DNA of 38,874 nt from NCBI GenBank assembly GCA_947442625.1, contig CANEWJ010000007.1, positions 1 through 38,874 on the forward strand, in the 5' to 3' direction. Made by a program: the position numbers and the translations under genes. The notes beneath the pieces were generated by a model. The model did no database searches and was not told the DNA's origin. It saw only the letters and a list, made by a program, of their open reading frames with translations. Position 1 is the first letter of the stretch. The number at the start of each line of letters is the position of its first letter. Origin of the DNA: Chitinophagaceae bacterium (lineage in GTDB: Bacteria > Bacteroidota > Bacteroidia > Chitinophagales > Chitinophagaceae). Below are positions 16,627 through 25,466 of this stretch, in pieces.

Positions 16627-16655
16627 AAAACGGCCTTAGGGCCGTTTTCTTTTTT
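16627..16655 (+). terminator. Intrinsic terminator after porV
   Basis: AAAACGGCC-TTAG-GGCCGTTTT forms a 9-bp perfect stem with a four-base loop, followed by CTTTTTT. It lies 24 bp after the porV stop and closes the porU-porV unit. Confidence 0.95.
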
Positions 16656-16678
16656 CATACATTTATAAAAAATACAAC

Positions 16679-17161
16679 ATGTCTTTCAGGATTGGCTTTG
16701 GGATAGATTTTCACCAGATGGTAGAAGAAAGGGATCTTTGGATTGGTGGTGTGAAAATACCGCATCACAAAGGTGCCAAAGGACATAGCGATGCGGATGT
16801 GTTGCTGCATGCCATTTGTGATGCCATGCTGGGTGCGCTTTCCCTGGGGGATATAGGTGTCCATTTTCCTGATACCGATGCTGCCTATAAAAACATTGAC
16901 AGTAAAATCCTCCTCCAAAGAACATTTGAATTGATTGCTGCCAAGGGATATAAGGTGGTAAACGTAGACAGTTCACTCTGTTTGGAAGCTCCAAAGATTA
17001 AACCTTATGTTAATTCAATGCAGGAAACCATTGCTTCCATTGTACAAGTGGATGTCTCAGATGTGTCTGTAAAGGCCACCACGACTGAGAAAATGGGCTT
17101 TGTGGGCCGTGAAGAAGGATTGGTTGCCTATGCAACCGTGCTTCTTGAAAAGCAAGGATAG
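16679..17161 (+). CDS. ispF: 2-C-methyl-D-erythritol 2,4-cyclodiphosphate synthase
   Basis: Cytoplasmic enzyme of the MEP isoprenoid pathway, forming the cyclic diphosphate from CDP-methylerythritol phosphate. The 160-residue length is typical. Metal ligands are visible in 'GFGIDFHQM' (Asp10, His12) and the '[20 protein letters not shown]' segment; '[11 protein letters not shown]' and the C-terminal '[16 protein letters not shown]' complete the family pattern. It starts 75 bp after porV, past the terminator, and is followed closely by dut. Confidence 0.96.
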   Translation: MSFRIGFGIDFHQMVEERDLWIGGVKIPHHKGAKGHSDADVLLHAICDAMLGALSLGDIGVHFPDTDAAYKNIDSKILLQRTFELIAAKGYKVVNVDSSLCLEAPKIKPYVNSMQETIASIVQVDVSDVSVKATTTEKMGFVGREEGLVAYATVLLEKQG

Positions 17162-17164
17162 TTG

Positions 17165-17172
17165 TACCTTTG
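17165..17172 (+). promoter_or_regulatory. Candidate promoter element of dut
   Basis: TACCTTTG matches TAnnTTTG, with TTG 17 bases upstream (17145-17147) inside the end of ispF. Transcription would begin about ten bases before the proposed TTG start of dut. Confidence 0.5.
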
Positions 17173-17186
17173 CAAAAATCATTTCG

Positions 17187-17621
17187 TTGAAGGTTAAAGT
17201 CATCAACAAATCATCCCATCCACTTCCATCCTATGCCACATCGGGTTCATCCGGTATGGACCTGAGGGCCAATATTTCCGAACCTGTTCTGCTCGCTAGC
17301 CTGGAAAGGAAATTGATTCCAACAGGAATTTTTTTGGAGCTTCCTACAGGGTTTGAAGCCCAGATCAGGCCGAGAAGTGGGCTGGCCATCAAGCAGGGAT
17401 TCACCTGTTTGAATACTCCTGGTACCATTGATGCAGATTATCGCGGAGAGATAAAAGTCATTCTGATCAATCTTTCAGGAGAAACGCAACAAATTAACAA
17501 TGGTGACAGGATTGCCCAAATGGTTTTTCAGCGAGTAGAAATGGTTGAACTGATTGAAGTTTCATCCATTGATGCAACAGAAAGAAATGAAGGCGGCTTT
17601 GGACATACCGGTAAACAATAA
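17187..17621 (+). CDS. dut: dUTP diphosphatase (dUTPase)
   Basis: Hydrolyses dUTP to dUMP, keeping uracil out of DNA and feeding dTMP synthesis. All trimeric dUTPase motifs are present: 'GSSGMDLRA', '[11 protein letters not shown]', '[11 protein letters not shown]', 'DRIAQMVF' and the C-terminal '[10 protein letters not shown]'. The track starts at 17100 inside ispF, but the first ~29 residues there are not dUTPase-like. No ATG lies in frame near the true N-terminus; family proteins begin M-K-V-K-I-I-N-K, which aligns exactly with a TTG at 17187 read as Met (144 residues). That unusual start is my choice. The gene is followed 9 bp later by the DUF4292 lipoprotein. Confidence 0.93.
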   Translation: MKVKVINKSSHPLPSYATSGSSGMDLRANISEPVLLASLERKLIPTGIFLELPTGFEAQIRPRSGLAIKQGFTCLNTPGTIDADYRGEIKVILINLSGETQQINNGDRIAQMVFQRVEMVELIEVSSIDATERNEGGFGHTGKQ

Positions 17622-17630
17622 AATTTGACC

Positions 17631-18440
17631 ATGAGAATTGGATTGCTTTTAATGGTGCTCATGATGGCCTTTGCTTCCTGCAGGTCAACCAAGCAAATCA
17701 CTACAGTGATTGCAAAAAAAGACAGTGCTGTAGTGGTGGTCAATCCTGCTGAATCGGATTCAGCCAAAACGGTAAGGGCTACCCTGGATAAAATAAAAGC
17801 CAAGAAAATCAGCTTCACCACATTTTCATCAAAAGTAAAAGTAGAGTACAGCGATGATAAGAACACCCGCTTTGACTTCAATGCTTTTGTTCGCATGAAA
17901 AAAGACAGTGCCATCTGGATCTCCATCATTGCCGCATTGAACATTGAAGCTTTTCGGGTGATGATCACCCCTGATAGCGTCGTCATCATGGACAAGATCA
18001 ACCGCACGATCCAGCGCAAACCACTTTTTTACCTCCAGGAAATCACCAAAGTGCCATTTGATTACACTACCCTCGAAGACCTCATTGTGGGCAATCCGGT
18101 TTACCTCGATAAAACGATTATTGCATACGCCGATCAGGGAGAAAAACTGTCCATGTCAACCATTGGGCAGGCATTCAAACATTACCTCACCGTCAGCAAA
18201 ACTGATCTTAACCTTCTTTTCAGTAAGCTGGACGATATTGATATAACCCGGAGCCGGACGGCAAATCTGGCCTATGGAGATTATATTGCTGCTGGTCCCT
18301 GGATGTTTGCTGGGACCAGGGATATTTCACTTTCAGAAAAGACAAAGCTCGACATCAAGCTTGATTTCAAACAAGTGGAATTTGAGAAGCCCATGGGATT
18401 CCCTTTCAGTATTCCCAAGAATTTCAAGGTCGTCAATTAA
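17631..18440 (+). CDS. DUF4292 lipoprotein
   Basis: The track starts at a TTG (17625); the ATG at 17631 gives a lipoprotein signal, MRIGLLLMVLMMAFASC, with a Cys for lipidation (269 residues). The mature part has a polar linker and then a beta-rich domain ('FSSKVKVEYSDDKNTRFDFNAFVRMKKD', 'IWISIIAALNIEAFRVMITPDSVVIMD') typical of DUF4292, distantly like the LolA/LolB lipoprotein-carrier fold. A role in envelope lipoprotein or lipid handling is plausible but unproven. It lies between dut and the EnvC-like gene on the same strand, with short gaps suggesting co-transcription. Confidence 0.85.
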   Translation: MRIGLLLMVLMMAFASCRSTKQITTVIAKKDSAVVVVNPAESDSAKTVRATLDKIKAKKISFTTFSSKVKVEYSDDKNTRFDFNAFVRMKKDSAIWISIIAALNIEAFRVMITPDSVVIMDKINRTIQRKPLFYLQEITKVPFDYTTLEDLIVGNPVYLDKTIIAYADQGEKLSMSTIGQAFKHYLTVSKTDLNLLFSKLDDIDITRSRTANLAYGDYIAAGPWMFAGTRDISLSEKTKLDIKLDFKQVEFEKPMGFPFSIPKNFKVVN

Positions 18441-18474
18441 CATATCATAAAAGAATAATTACCAAGATTTGCTG

Positions 18475-19779
18475 ATGAGAAATATTTCCAAAATGGCAAA
18501 AGGATTGTATAAAACATGTTTCATCTTGTTGCTTTTTGTTGCATTGGATGGGCTGGCACAATCAAGAGAAGATCTTGAGAAGAAAAGAAAAGAGATTCAA
18601 CAAGAGATTGCATCATTGCAGGAAGCACAAACAACAATTTCAAAAGACAAGAAGGCCAGTGTTTCTCAGCTCAAGCTCATTGAAAAGAAATTAAAAAGCA
18701 GGTATGCCTTCATCAACAACCTCAATGAAGAAATGGACCTCATTGACAATACCATTTTCAGCAACAACAGAGAAATATACAGGTTGCAAAAGCAATTGGA
18801 TACGTTGAAGCAACAATATGCAAAAACAATTGAATACTCTTACAAGAACCGGAGCAGTTATGATATGCTCAATTTCATTTTTACTGCATCCAGTTTCAAT
18901 GACGCAGTAAAAAGGGCAACCTACCTGAAGAGCTACCGAAAATACAGAGACGAACAAGCGGCCAATATCAACAAGACCCAAAAAGAACTGGCACAAAGGA
19001 TAGAAATGCTGACTGCCAACAAGCAAGAAAAAGGAAAAGTGCTGGAAGAGCAGAACAAGCAAAAAATTATTCTCGAAGGAGAGCAAAAAGAGAAAAATCA
19101 ATTTGTCTCCAAACTCAAGGCAAGGGAAAAAGAGATTGAAAAAGAAGTAGCAGCCAAAAAGAAAGTGGAAAGAAGCCTCCAGAATTCCATTGCGGCCATC
19201 ATTAAAAGAGAGATTGAGGCGGCAAGGCGCAAGGCGGAAGAAGAAGCCCGGAAACTTGCTTCAAGCAACACCGCAAGGCCGGCTGAAAAAGCGCCTGTGG
19301 CTGGTCCTTCCAATGCCGCCCCCACAAGGAAGGCGAATATTCTTGAAAATACACCAGAGGTTACCAAGGTTTCTGTGGGATTTGAAAACAACCGTGGAAA
19401 CCTTCCCTGGCCTGTGGATAAGGGAACCATCACTTCCAGTTTCGGAAGACAGCGCATCGAAGGAACCAAGATTGATGAAGACAACAGTGGCATTACCATT
19501 CAGACCTTGTCTGGCGCACCGGTAAAAGCAGTGTTTGAAGGTGTTGTTACAACCGTATATGACGTTGCTGGAAGCCAGACAGTTACCATCAAACACGGCA
19601 AATATTTTACCACTTACTTCAATCTATCTACCGTAACTGTTTCAAAAGGGACCAAGGTGGACATGGGCCAGATCATTGGAAAGGCAGCAGAAAATTTTGA
19701 TGGGGATGGTGAAATCCTCTTCATGCTCAATGAGGAAATGCGGTTTGTGAATCCTGAGATCTGGTTGAAGAATAAATAA
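18475..19779 (+). CDS. EnvC-like murein hydrolase activator with degenerate LytM (M23) domain
   Basis: 434 residues from the ATG at 18475; an ATG at 18493 (MAKGLYKTC) is also possible. A signal peptide ends at DGLAQ. Residues ~25-265 are long charged coiled coil (e.g. 'EDLEKKRKEIQQEI'), then a proline/alanine linker, then a C-terminal LytM/M23 fold (~310-434: 'GTITSSFGRQRIEG' to 'FVNPEIWLKNK'). The zinc ligands of active M23 peptidases are missing: the His/Asp of 'HxGIDI' is replaced in 'NSGITIQT' and the 'HLHFE' position reads 'ILFML'. As with EnvC, it would activate a cell-wall amidase during division rather than cut the wall itself. It ends 13 bp from the convergent bshA. Confidence 0.87.
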   Translation: MRNISKMAKGLYKTCFILLLFVALDGLAQSREDLEKKRKEIQQEIASLQEAQTTISKDKKASVSQLKLIEKKLKSRYAFINNLNEEMDLIDNTIFSNNREIYRLQKQLDTLKQQYAKTIEYSYKNRSSYDMLNFIFTASSFNDAVKRATYLKSYRKYRDEQAANINKTQKELAQRIEMLTANKQEKGKVLEEQNKQKIILEGEQKEKNQFVSKLKAREKEIEKEVAAKKKVERSLQNSIAAIIKREIEAARRKAEEEARKLASSNTARPAEKAPVAGPSNAAPTRKANILENTPEVTKVSVGFENNRGNLPWPVDKGTITSSFGRQRIEGTKIDEDNSGITIQTLSGAPVKAVFEGVVTTVYDVAGSQTVTIKHGKYFTTYFNLSTVTVSKGTKVDMGQIIGKAAENFDGDGEILFMLNEEMRFVNPEIWLKNK

Positions 19780-19792
19780 CATCAAGGGGAAC

Positions 19793-20917
19793 TCACCCTT
19801 TCAAAACCTTGCTGTAAAGTGCTTCGTATTGAGGTACGATATTTTCAATGTCGAAGATTTCAGCCTGCTTCCTTGCCGCATGGCTGAATTGATCAAGCAT
19901 GATGGGGTTTGAAAGCAACAAGATCGAATTCCTGCTCATGCTTTCAATGTCACCAATATCACTGAGGAATCCATTGACCCCATGGGTAATCACTTCAGGA
20001 ATTCCTCCAGCCCTTGAGGCCACAACAGGTGATCCAGCAGCCATCGCCTCTAATGCAGAGAGTCCGAAGCTCTCATATTCTGAAGGCAGTAAAAACAGGT
20101 CAGCAATGGCATAGATGTCTTCCATGTCCTGTTGTTTTCCTACAAAACGGCTATCTTCAAAAATGCCCAACTCCCTGCAGAGCTCTTCTGCCATAGGACG
20201 TTCAGGGCCATCTCCCACCAAAAGCAACTTTGAAGGAATGGTTTTGTGTATTTTATTGAACGTATAGATGACGTCAGCAATCCGCTTGACTTTCCTGAAA
20301 TTGGAGGCATGTAAAATTATTTTCTCTCCATTGGGGGCGATCACTTTTTTAAACGCATCAATCGGTGGTTTAGAAAACCTTTTGATATCAACAAAATTGT
20401 GGATCACACCGATTTCTTTCTGGATATCAAAATTGGTATAGGTCTCGGCCCGGAGATTGTCTGAAACGGCAGTAATGGCATCACTCTTGTTGATAGAAAA
20501 GGCAACCACAGGTGCATAGGTTTTGTCCTTGCCTACAAGGGTAATATCAGTGCCATGAAGGGTTGTAATGAAAGGAACATGAATGCCATGTTCAGCAAGA
20601 ATTTGTTTGGCCATGAAGGCGGCTGAGGCATGAGGTATGGCGTAATGCACATGCAGCAGGTCTATGTTGTTGTTCCTCACAACATCCACCAGGGTGCTGG
20701 CAAGGGCTGTTTCGTAGGGCGGAAAATCGAACAATGGGTAAGCAGGCACCCGCACTTCATGGAAAAAAATATTGGCACTGAATCCGGTCAATCTTACCGG
20801 TTGCTGGTAGGTGATAAAATGAACGACATGCCCCTTGTCGGCCAGTGCTTTGCCCAACTCTGTTGCCAGCACGCCACTTCCTCCAAATGTTGGGTAACAA
20901 ACAATGCCAATGTTCAT
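19793..20917 (-). CDS. bshA: N-acetyl-alpha-D-glucosaminyl L-malate synthase BshA
   Basis: First enzyme of bacillithiol synthesis: joins GlcNAc from UDP-GlcNAc to L-malate. The 374 residues form a GT4 GT-B glycosyltransferase. Family marks include the N-terminal 'GIVCYPTFGGSGVLATELG', 'LHVHYAIPHASAAF', 'TTLHGTDITLVG', 'HNFVDIKRF', 'LLVGDGPERP' and the nucleotide-sugar 'PSEYESFGLSALEAMAAG'. The GGSGV start and HYAIPHA strongly favour BshA over other GT4 enzymes. It stands alone between convergent EnvC-like and divergent M28 peptidase genes; bshB and bshC are not in the window. Confidence 0.93.
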   Translation of the reverse strand: MNIGIVCYPTFGGSGVLATELGKALADKGHVVHFITYQQPVRLTGFSANIFFHEVRVPAYPLFDFPPYETALASTLVDVVRNNNIDLLHVHYAIPHASAAFMAKQILAEHGIHVPFITTLHGTDITLVGKDKTYAPVVAFSINKSDAITAVSDNLRAETYTNFDIQKEIGVIHNFVDIKRFSKPPIDAFKKVIAPNGEKIILHASNFRKVKRIADVIYTFNKIHKTIPSKLLLVGDGPERPMAEELCRELGIFEDSRFVGKQQDMEDIYAIADLFLLPSEYESFGLSALEAMAAGSPVVASRAGGIPEVITHGVNGFLSDIGDIESMSRNSILLLSNPIMLDQFSHAARKQAEIFDIENIVPQYEALYSKVLKG

Positions 20918-21029
20918 GATCGGTTTTTAGAATAAACGAAAGTACCACATATAAAGTTCATTAGAGATGACGCGCGATCGAATTGAAGGAAAAATTGATT
21001 AGTTTAGGACTCATAAAAATTTACCCCGC

Positions 21030-22406
21030 ATGAGAAGAGTTGTATGCATGTTCTTTATCCTTTTGATGAGTTTTGTCAGTGTTTCTGCCCAGCAAAACCA
21101 GGATTCTCTGATGATCAAAAGGATTTCAGATGAAATATTCATGAATGGAAAGGCGTATGAAAACCTCAGGTTCCTCTGCAAAAAGGTAGGCCCCCGTCTT
21201 TCAGGTTCTGCTGGTGCAGCACTTGCTGTTGAACAAACCGCCAGGATGCTCAGGGAAGCTGGTGCTGATACAGTCTACCTTCAGCCATGCATGGTGCCCA
21301 GGTGGGAAAGGGGAGCAAAAGAAATTGGAAGAGCAAGTTTAAACAACGGACAAACCATGCCACTCAATATCGTTGCCCTTGGAAATGCGGTGGGTACACC
21401 AGTGGGTGGCATCTCTGCACAGGTGATAGAAGTAAAGAGTTTCAAGGAGTTGGAAGCTTTGGGTGCAGACAAGGTCAAGGGAAAAATTATTTTTTATAAT
21501 TACCGGATGGATCCAAGGTTCATCAGCACATTTGCCGCTTATGGCGATGCGGGGGTTTACAGGTCTTCCGGGCCTTCACGGGCAGCTGCATTGGGCGCCG
21601 TAGCGGTTATTGTTCGCACCTTGTCTCCCGTATTGGATGACAACCCACATACCGGCGCTACCAAGTATGAGGAAGGAAAGCCAAAAATTCCTGCCGTGGC
21701 CATCAGCACCAATGGAGCAGTTGAACTCAGCAAAGCCATTGCTGATGGGAAGATAGGGTCTGTTTATTTGAAGACCAACTGTAAGATGCTGGAGGATGTA
21801 TTGTCCTACAATGTGATTGGTGAAATCAGAGGGGCTGAAGTTCCCGCTGAAGTGATCACGGTTGGTGGGCATCTTGACAGTTGGGACCTTGCTGAAGGGG
21901 CTCATGATGATGGCACAGGATGCATGCAAAGCATTGAGATCATCCGTGCCATGAAAGCCCTAGCCATCCGACCCAAGAGAACCATCCGTGCCGTCATGTT
22001 CATGAATGAGGAAAACGGATTGAGGGGTGGTACAAAATATGGTGAGGTGGCCAAAACAGAGAACAAGAAATTCATCATGGCCATGGAAAGCGATGCTGGT
22101 GGTTTCACCCCAAGGGGTTTTGGTTTTTCTGCTGATGCCAGGCAAAAAGCAAAAATCATGTCCTGGAAGCCGCTTTTTCATCCATACGGCGCCCTGGAAT
22201 TCAATGAAGGGGGTGGTGGTGCTGATATTGGTCCGCTTCGCCCTCTGGGCACAGCCCTGATAGGTTTAAACCCAGACTCACAACGCTACATGGATCTTCA
22301 CCATGCCAGAACAGATGTTTTTGAAGCAGTCAGTGAAAGGGAATTGAACCTGGGAACGGTTGTGATGGCGGCCATGGTCTACCTTGTCAGCCAGTATGGT
22401 TTGTAA
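21030..22406 (+). CDS. Secreted M28-family zinc metallopeptidase with PA-domain insert
   Basis: 458 residues with a signal peptide (MRRVVCMFFILLMSFVSVSAQ). A protease-associated domain lies at ~120-255 ('VKGKIIFYNY', 'ALGAVAVIVRTLSP', 'IPAVAISTNGAVEL'). The co-catalytic zinc domain follows with 'VGGHLDSWDLAEGAHDDGTG' (His and Asp ligands), the catalytic 'NEENGLRGG', 'MESDAGG' and 'DLHHARTD'. All expected ligands are present, so it should be an active aminopeptidase or carboxypeptidase-type M28 enzyme in the periplasm or outside. It ends 6 bp from the convergent methyltransferase gene. Confidence 0.9.
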   Translation: MRRVVCMFFILLMSFVSVSAQQNQDSLMIKRISDEIFMNGKAYENLRFLCKKVGPRLSGSAGAALAVEQTARMLREAGADTVYLQPCMVPRWERGAKEIGRASLNNGQTMPLNIVALGNAVGTPVGGISAQVIEVKSFKELEALGADKVKGKIIFYNYRMDPRFISTFAAYGDAGVYRSSGPSRAAALGAVAVIVRTLSPVLDDNPHTGATKYEEGKPKIPAVAISTNGAVELSKAIADGKIGSVYLKTNCKMLEDVLSYNVIGEIRGAEVPAEVITVGGHLDSWDLAEGAHDDGTGCMQSIEIIRAMKALAIRPKRTIRAVMFMNEENGLRGGTKYGEVAKTENKKFIMAMESDAGGFTPRGFGFSADARQKAKIMSWKPLFHPYGALEFNEGGGGADIGPLRPLGTALIGLNPDSQRYMDLHHARTDVFEAVSERELNLGTVVMAAMVYLVSQYGL

Positions 22407-22412
22407 AGGAGG

Positions 22413-23111
22413 CTAATTGCCAATGATAAAAATGGCAGGTTCCTTTGGCAGGGTGATGCTGTTTTTTTTCCACTCGCCAATCTTCTTGGTCATCACCCAT
22501 TCATCCCCCGAAGTCAGGTGGTAGGCAATACAGAGTTTTGTATTGTCTTGCAACACTTGTTGCAAAGACTGAAGCATTTGGTTGTTGCGGTAGGGTGTTT
22601 CAATAAACAGTTGGGTGCAGTTTTCATTGACTGCTTTTTTCTCCAATGTTTTGATCATTTTTTCACGTTCTGCTGATGGAATGGGCAGGTATCCGTTGAA
22701 GGTGAACTGTTGACCATTCATGCCACTGGCCATCAGCGCCAACAGGATTGAGCTGGGTCCGCTGAAGGGCTTCACCTGTGCTTTCATTTCATGTGCAACG
22801 GCCACCAACTTTTGCCCGGGATCTGCAATGCCAGGGCAACCCGATTCACTGACAATCCCAATCGTTTTGTTTTCTTTCAGATGCGCCTTAAAGGCCTCTA
22901 TTTTTTCTTCTTCTGCCTGTCCTGTTTCATGCCATATCCTGGCATCAATATCAAAGGATTTGTCAATTTTTTTAAATGCCCTTCTGGCGGTCCTTGTATT
23001 TTCTGCAAAAAATACTTGGCATGCATTGATGGCGGTTGCAATTGTGGCTGGCAGGGCATCATAGCCGTCTTCTGCCAGTGCAATCGGTATCATCATTACT
23101 TTTCCATTCAT
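22413..23111 (-). CDS. RsmI/YraL-like SAM-dependent methyltransferase
   Basis: The ORF opens at 23174, but the ATG at 23111 (MNGKVMMIPIALAEDG) avoids overlap with the upstream gene and gives 232 residues. It belongs to the tetrapyrrole-methylase superfamily, closest to RsmI (16S rRNA C1402 2'-O-methyltransferase): 'VSESGCPGIADPGQKLVAVAHE', 'VKPFSGPSSILLALMASG', 'FNGYLP', 'LFIETPYRNNQML'. It lacks the usual RsmI N-terminal 'LYVVATPIGN', so it is a Bacteroidota RsmI paralogue of uncertain target. It follows the EI24 gene by 10 bp. Confidence 0.82.
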   Translation of the reverse strand: MNGKVMMIPIALAEDGYDALPATIATAINACQVFFAENTRTARRAFKKIDKSFDIDARIWHETGQAEEEKIEAFKAHLKENKTIGIVSESGCPGIADPGQKLVAVAHEMKAQVKPFSGPSSILLALMASGMNGQQFTFNGYLPIPSAEREKMIKTLEKKAVNENCTQLFIETPYRNNQMLQSLQQVLQDNTKLCIAYHLTSGDEWVMTKKIGEWKKNSITLPKEPAIFIIGN

Positions 23112-23121
23112 GGTATTTGTC

Positions 23122-23892
23122 TCAGGCAAAAGCTTGTTTTTCTTTGATTTCGTGCATGCTGATGGTGGCTGCAATCACGGCATAGGCCGGCGCAAAAATC
23201 CATCCCACAAAAATAACACAATGCATCATGTAGAAAATGATGCCATTGCCAATGGCCAGGCCCTTGTGTTGCCCAATAAAGTCGATGCTTTTCGTGGCAC
23301 TGAGTTTATTTCTTTCACAGGAATAATCCAGCATGGAGAAGCCGTAGTAATAACATTCGATCAGGATGGCCAGGATAGGGGTGGCCCAGCCGATGAACGG
23401 AAGCAGGGAAAGAAAAATGATGGAAATGATATAGACGGTCTGCCAGAGTGTATTCCTGACAGCCATTCTTATTCCCCTCACTACATCAGACAGGTATTGA
23501 CTCAGTTTGAACTCAAAGGGTTGTCCTTCAATGATGGAGGCTGTTTTTTCACTGAGAAACGAAAAGACCGGTGAACCCAGAATTAACCAGATGTATTTGA
23601 ACAGCGAAAAGTACAGCAGCATCAGGATCAGCCAGAGCATGATGCCCCCTACGGTAAAAAGAAAACCAATCCAGCTGTCTTGCAGGCGTGTCAACCATAC
23701 CTGTAATCCGGTTTCTTTTGTCAACCACTCAATGGCCGCATTGGCGGATTTGGAGAAGAAGTACATGCTGATGCCAAAGAGGATGGCATAGCAAATCCCT
23801 GGAATGATGATCCATTTCCAAAGCTTATGTGTTTTGATGAACGCATGGGCCCTGAAATAGGACTGAATAGATATGACGATTTCTTTGAGCAT
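23122..23892 (-). CDS. EI24/CysZ-like multi-pass membrane protein
   Basis: 256 residues from the ATG at 23892 (MLKEIVISIQSYFRAHAFI); the upstream 12 codons in the track are unlikely. Several membrane helices are seen ('WIIIPGICYAILFGISMYFF', 'FLFTVGGIMLWLILMLLYF', 'VYIISIIFLSLLPFIGWA', 'GNGIIFYMMHCVIFVGWIFA'), plus the EI24 pattern 'LGSPVFSFLSEKT' and 'ECYYYGFSMLDYSCER'. The family includes the CysZ sulfate permease, but transport specificity is not certain. A sulfate/dicarboxylate-type transporter gene is divergent from it with a short shared upstream region. Confidence 0.83.
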   Translation of the reverse strand: MLKEIVISIQSYFRAHAFIKTHKLWKWIIIPGICYAILFGISMYFFSKSANAAIEWLTKETGLQVWLTRLQDSWIGFLFTVGGIMLWLILMLLYFSLFKYIWLILGSPVFSFLSEKTASIIEGQPFEFKLSQYLSDVVRGIRMAVRNTLWQTVYIISIIFLSLLPFIGWATPILAILIECYYYGFSMLDYSCERNKLSATKSIDFIGQHKGLAIGNGIIFYMMHCVIFVGWIFAPAYAVIAATISMHEIKEKQAFA

Positions 23893-23974
23893 TTCCTGAT
23901 GGTTGGCAAAATACACATTTAAAGTCAAATGGATAGGGTTGGCCTTTGTCTATGCTGCACCAAGCTTTTCAATA

Positions 23975-25462
23975 ATGGACTATCTTCATTCAAACTCAGC
24001 GCTGATGAATAAACTAGCCCTTCCGTCCAAGTCTTTCCTGGCACTGCTCAGTGGTCCGGTTTTGTTTTTGTTGGTCCTGTTGATCAACCCTTTCACGCTG
24101 GACCCCCTTGCCAACAGGGTATTGGCAAGTGCTGTCCTCATGGTTACATGGTGGATAACAGAAGCCATTCCCATGCCGGCAGTATCCATCATCCCTTTGG
24201 TGCTGTTTCCGCTGATGGGTATTTCCAAAATCAGTGAAACAGCTGCGCCCTATGCCAATGAAGTAATCTTTCTGTTCATGGGAGGATTCATGATTGGATT
24301 GGGTATTGAAAAATGGAACCTGCACAAACGGATTGCCTTGTCTATTGTACAGTTCACCGGAACAGGAGGAAACAGGATCATTTTGGGGTTCATTCTTGCC
24401 ACAGGGTTCATCAGCATGTGGCTCAGCAATACCGCCACCACCATGATGATGTATCCGATTGCAGCATCAGTGATTGCAGTTGTATATGCAAAGAATGACC
24501 ATAACCCCAACCTGCGCAATTTTGCACTCTGCATCATGTTGGCCATTGCCTATGCATCCAATTTTGGCGGCATAGCTACGATTATTGGCACACCGCCCAA
24601 TGTTGCCTATTCCTCTTTCATCAGCAAAAAATTCGGCTATGATATTTCCTTTTTTGGTTGGATGTTTGTTGCCACGCCCGTAGCCATTTTGCTCCTGTTT
24701 TCCCTTTATTTGGTTTTGGTGAAAATGTTTCCCAACAAAATTGATGCCGATAAAGAGATGCATGCACTCATCAAAAACGACTTGAAAGGGTTGGGGCCAA
24801 TGAGCGTTCCAGAGAAAAGGGTGATGGGTATCTTCTTGCTCACCGCAACGCTTTGGATTACCAGAGACCTGATCAATCAATCAGGAATCGTCAAACTGGA
24901 TGACAACATGATTGCAGTATTTGGCGCCTTGTTGATGTTCATCGTCCCCTCCGGAAATTCAAAAGAATCCGCTGGCAAGATTTTGGTTTGGGCCGATACC
25001 TCAAAAATGGCCTGGGGAATTTTATTGCTATTCGGTGGAGGCATAACGCTGGCAACAGCGTTGGAAAAGGCTGGCCTGATTGGAATGCTGGGAAAATGGT
25101 TGGCAGGATTTTCAGGAAGTTCTTTGCTTTTGCTCATTGTCGCTGTAGCTGTACTATCTATTTTTATCAGTGAAGTAATGAGCAATGTGGCCCAGGTGAT
25201 TGTATTTGCCCCGGTCGTTACAGGCATTGCAGAAGCAATAGGCGTCAATCCTTTTATGTTGGGCATTCCCATGACCCTTGCTGCAAGTTGCGCTTCCATG
25301 ATGCCCATGGGTACGCCACCCAATGCCATTGTTTTTTCAAGCGGCCACATCAAATTAAAGGAAATGATCAAGGCTGGTTTTGTCATGAACCTGATCAGCA
25401 TCCTGTTGATTGTATTGGCCAGTTATTTTCTGGTTCCACTGGTGATGACCATCCTGAAATGA
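23975..25462 (+). CDS. SLC13/DASS-family sodium:anion (dicarboxylate/sulfate) symporter
   Basis: The track starts at 23903, over the EI24 gene start; ATGs at 23975 and 24005 are better, and I take 23975 (495 residues). About a dozen hydrophobic helices are visible. The two substrate/sodium-binding hairpins are recognisable: 'SMWLSNTATTMMMYPIA' and 'EVMSNVAQVIVFAPV', along with 'IGTPPNVAYSSF' and 'MGTPPNAIVFSSG', the latter two the conserved repeat-related TPPN loops. Likely substrates are C4-dicarboxylates or citrate, less likely sulfate. It converges with the porP/sprF gene, leaving 4 bp between stop codons. Confidence 0.9.
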   Translation: MDYLHSNSALMNKLALPSKSFLALLSGPVLFLLVLLINPFTLDPLANRVLASAVLMVTWWITEAIPMPAVSIIPLVLFPLMGISKISETAAPYANEVIFLFMGGFMIGLGIEKWNLHKRIALSIVQFTGTGGNRIILGFILATGFISMWLSNTATTMMMYPIAASVIAVVYAKNDHNPNLRNFALCIMLAIAYASNFGGIATIIGTPPNVAYSSFISKKFGYDISFFGWMFVATPVAILLLFSLYLVLVKMFPNKIDADKEMHALIKNDLKGLGPMSVPEKRVMGIFLLTATLWITRDLINQSGIVKLDDNMIAVFGALLMFIVPSGNSKESAGKILVWADTSKMAWGILLLFGGGITLATALEKAGLIGMLGKWLAGFSGSSLLLLIVAVAVLSIFISEVMSNVAQVIVFAPVVTGIAEAIGVNPFMLGIPMTLAASCASMMPMGTPPNAIVFSSGHIKLKEMIKAGFVMNLISILLIVLASYFLVPLVMTILK

Positions 25463-25466
25463 TTGC

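Noticed and set aside
17100-17186. N-terminal extension of the dut ORF overlapping ispF
   Set aside because: The extra residues do not resemble dUTPase and would overlap ispF by 62 bases; the family N-terminus aligns at 17187.
19779-19802. Short hairpin (aagggg...ccctt) between the EnvC-like gene and bshA
   Set aside because: Only about five base pairs and it overlaps the bshA stop; no T-run.
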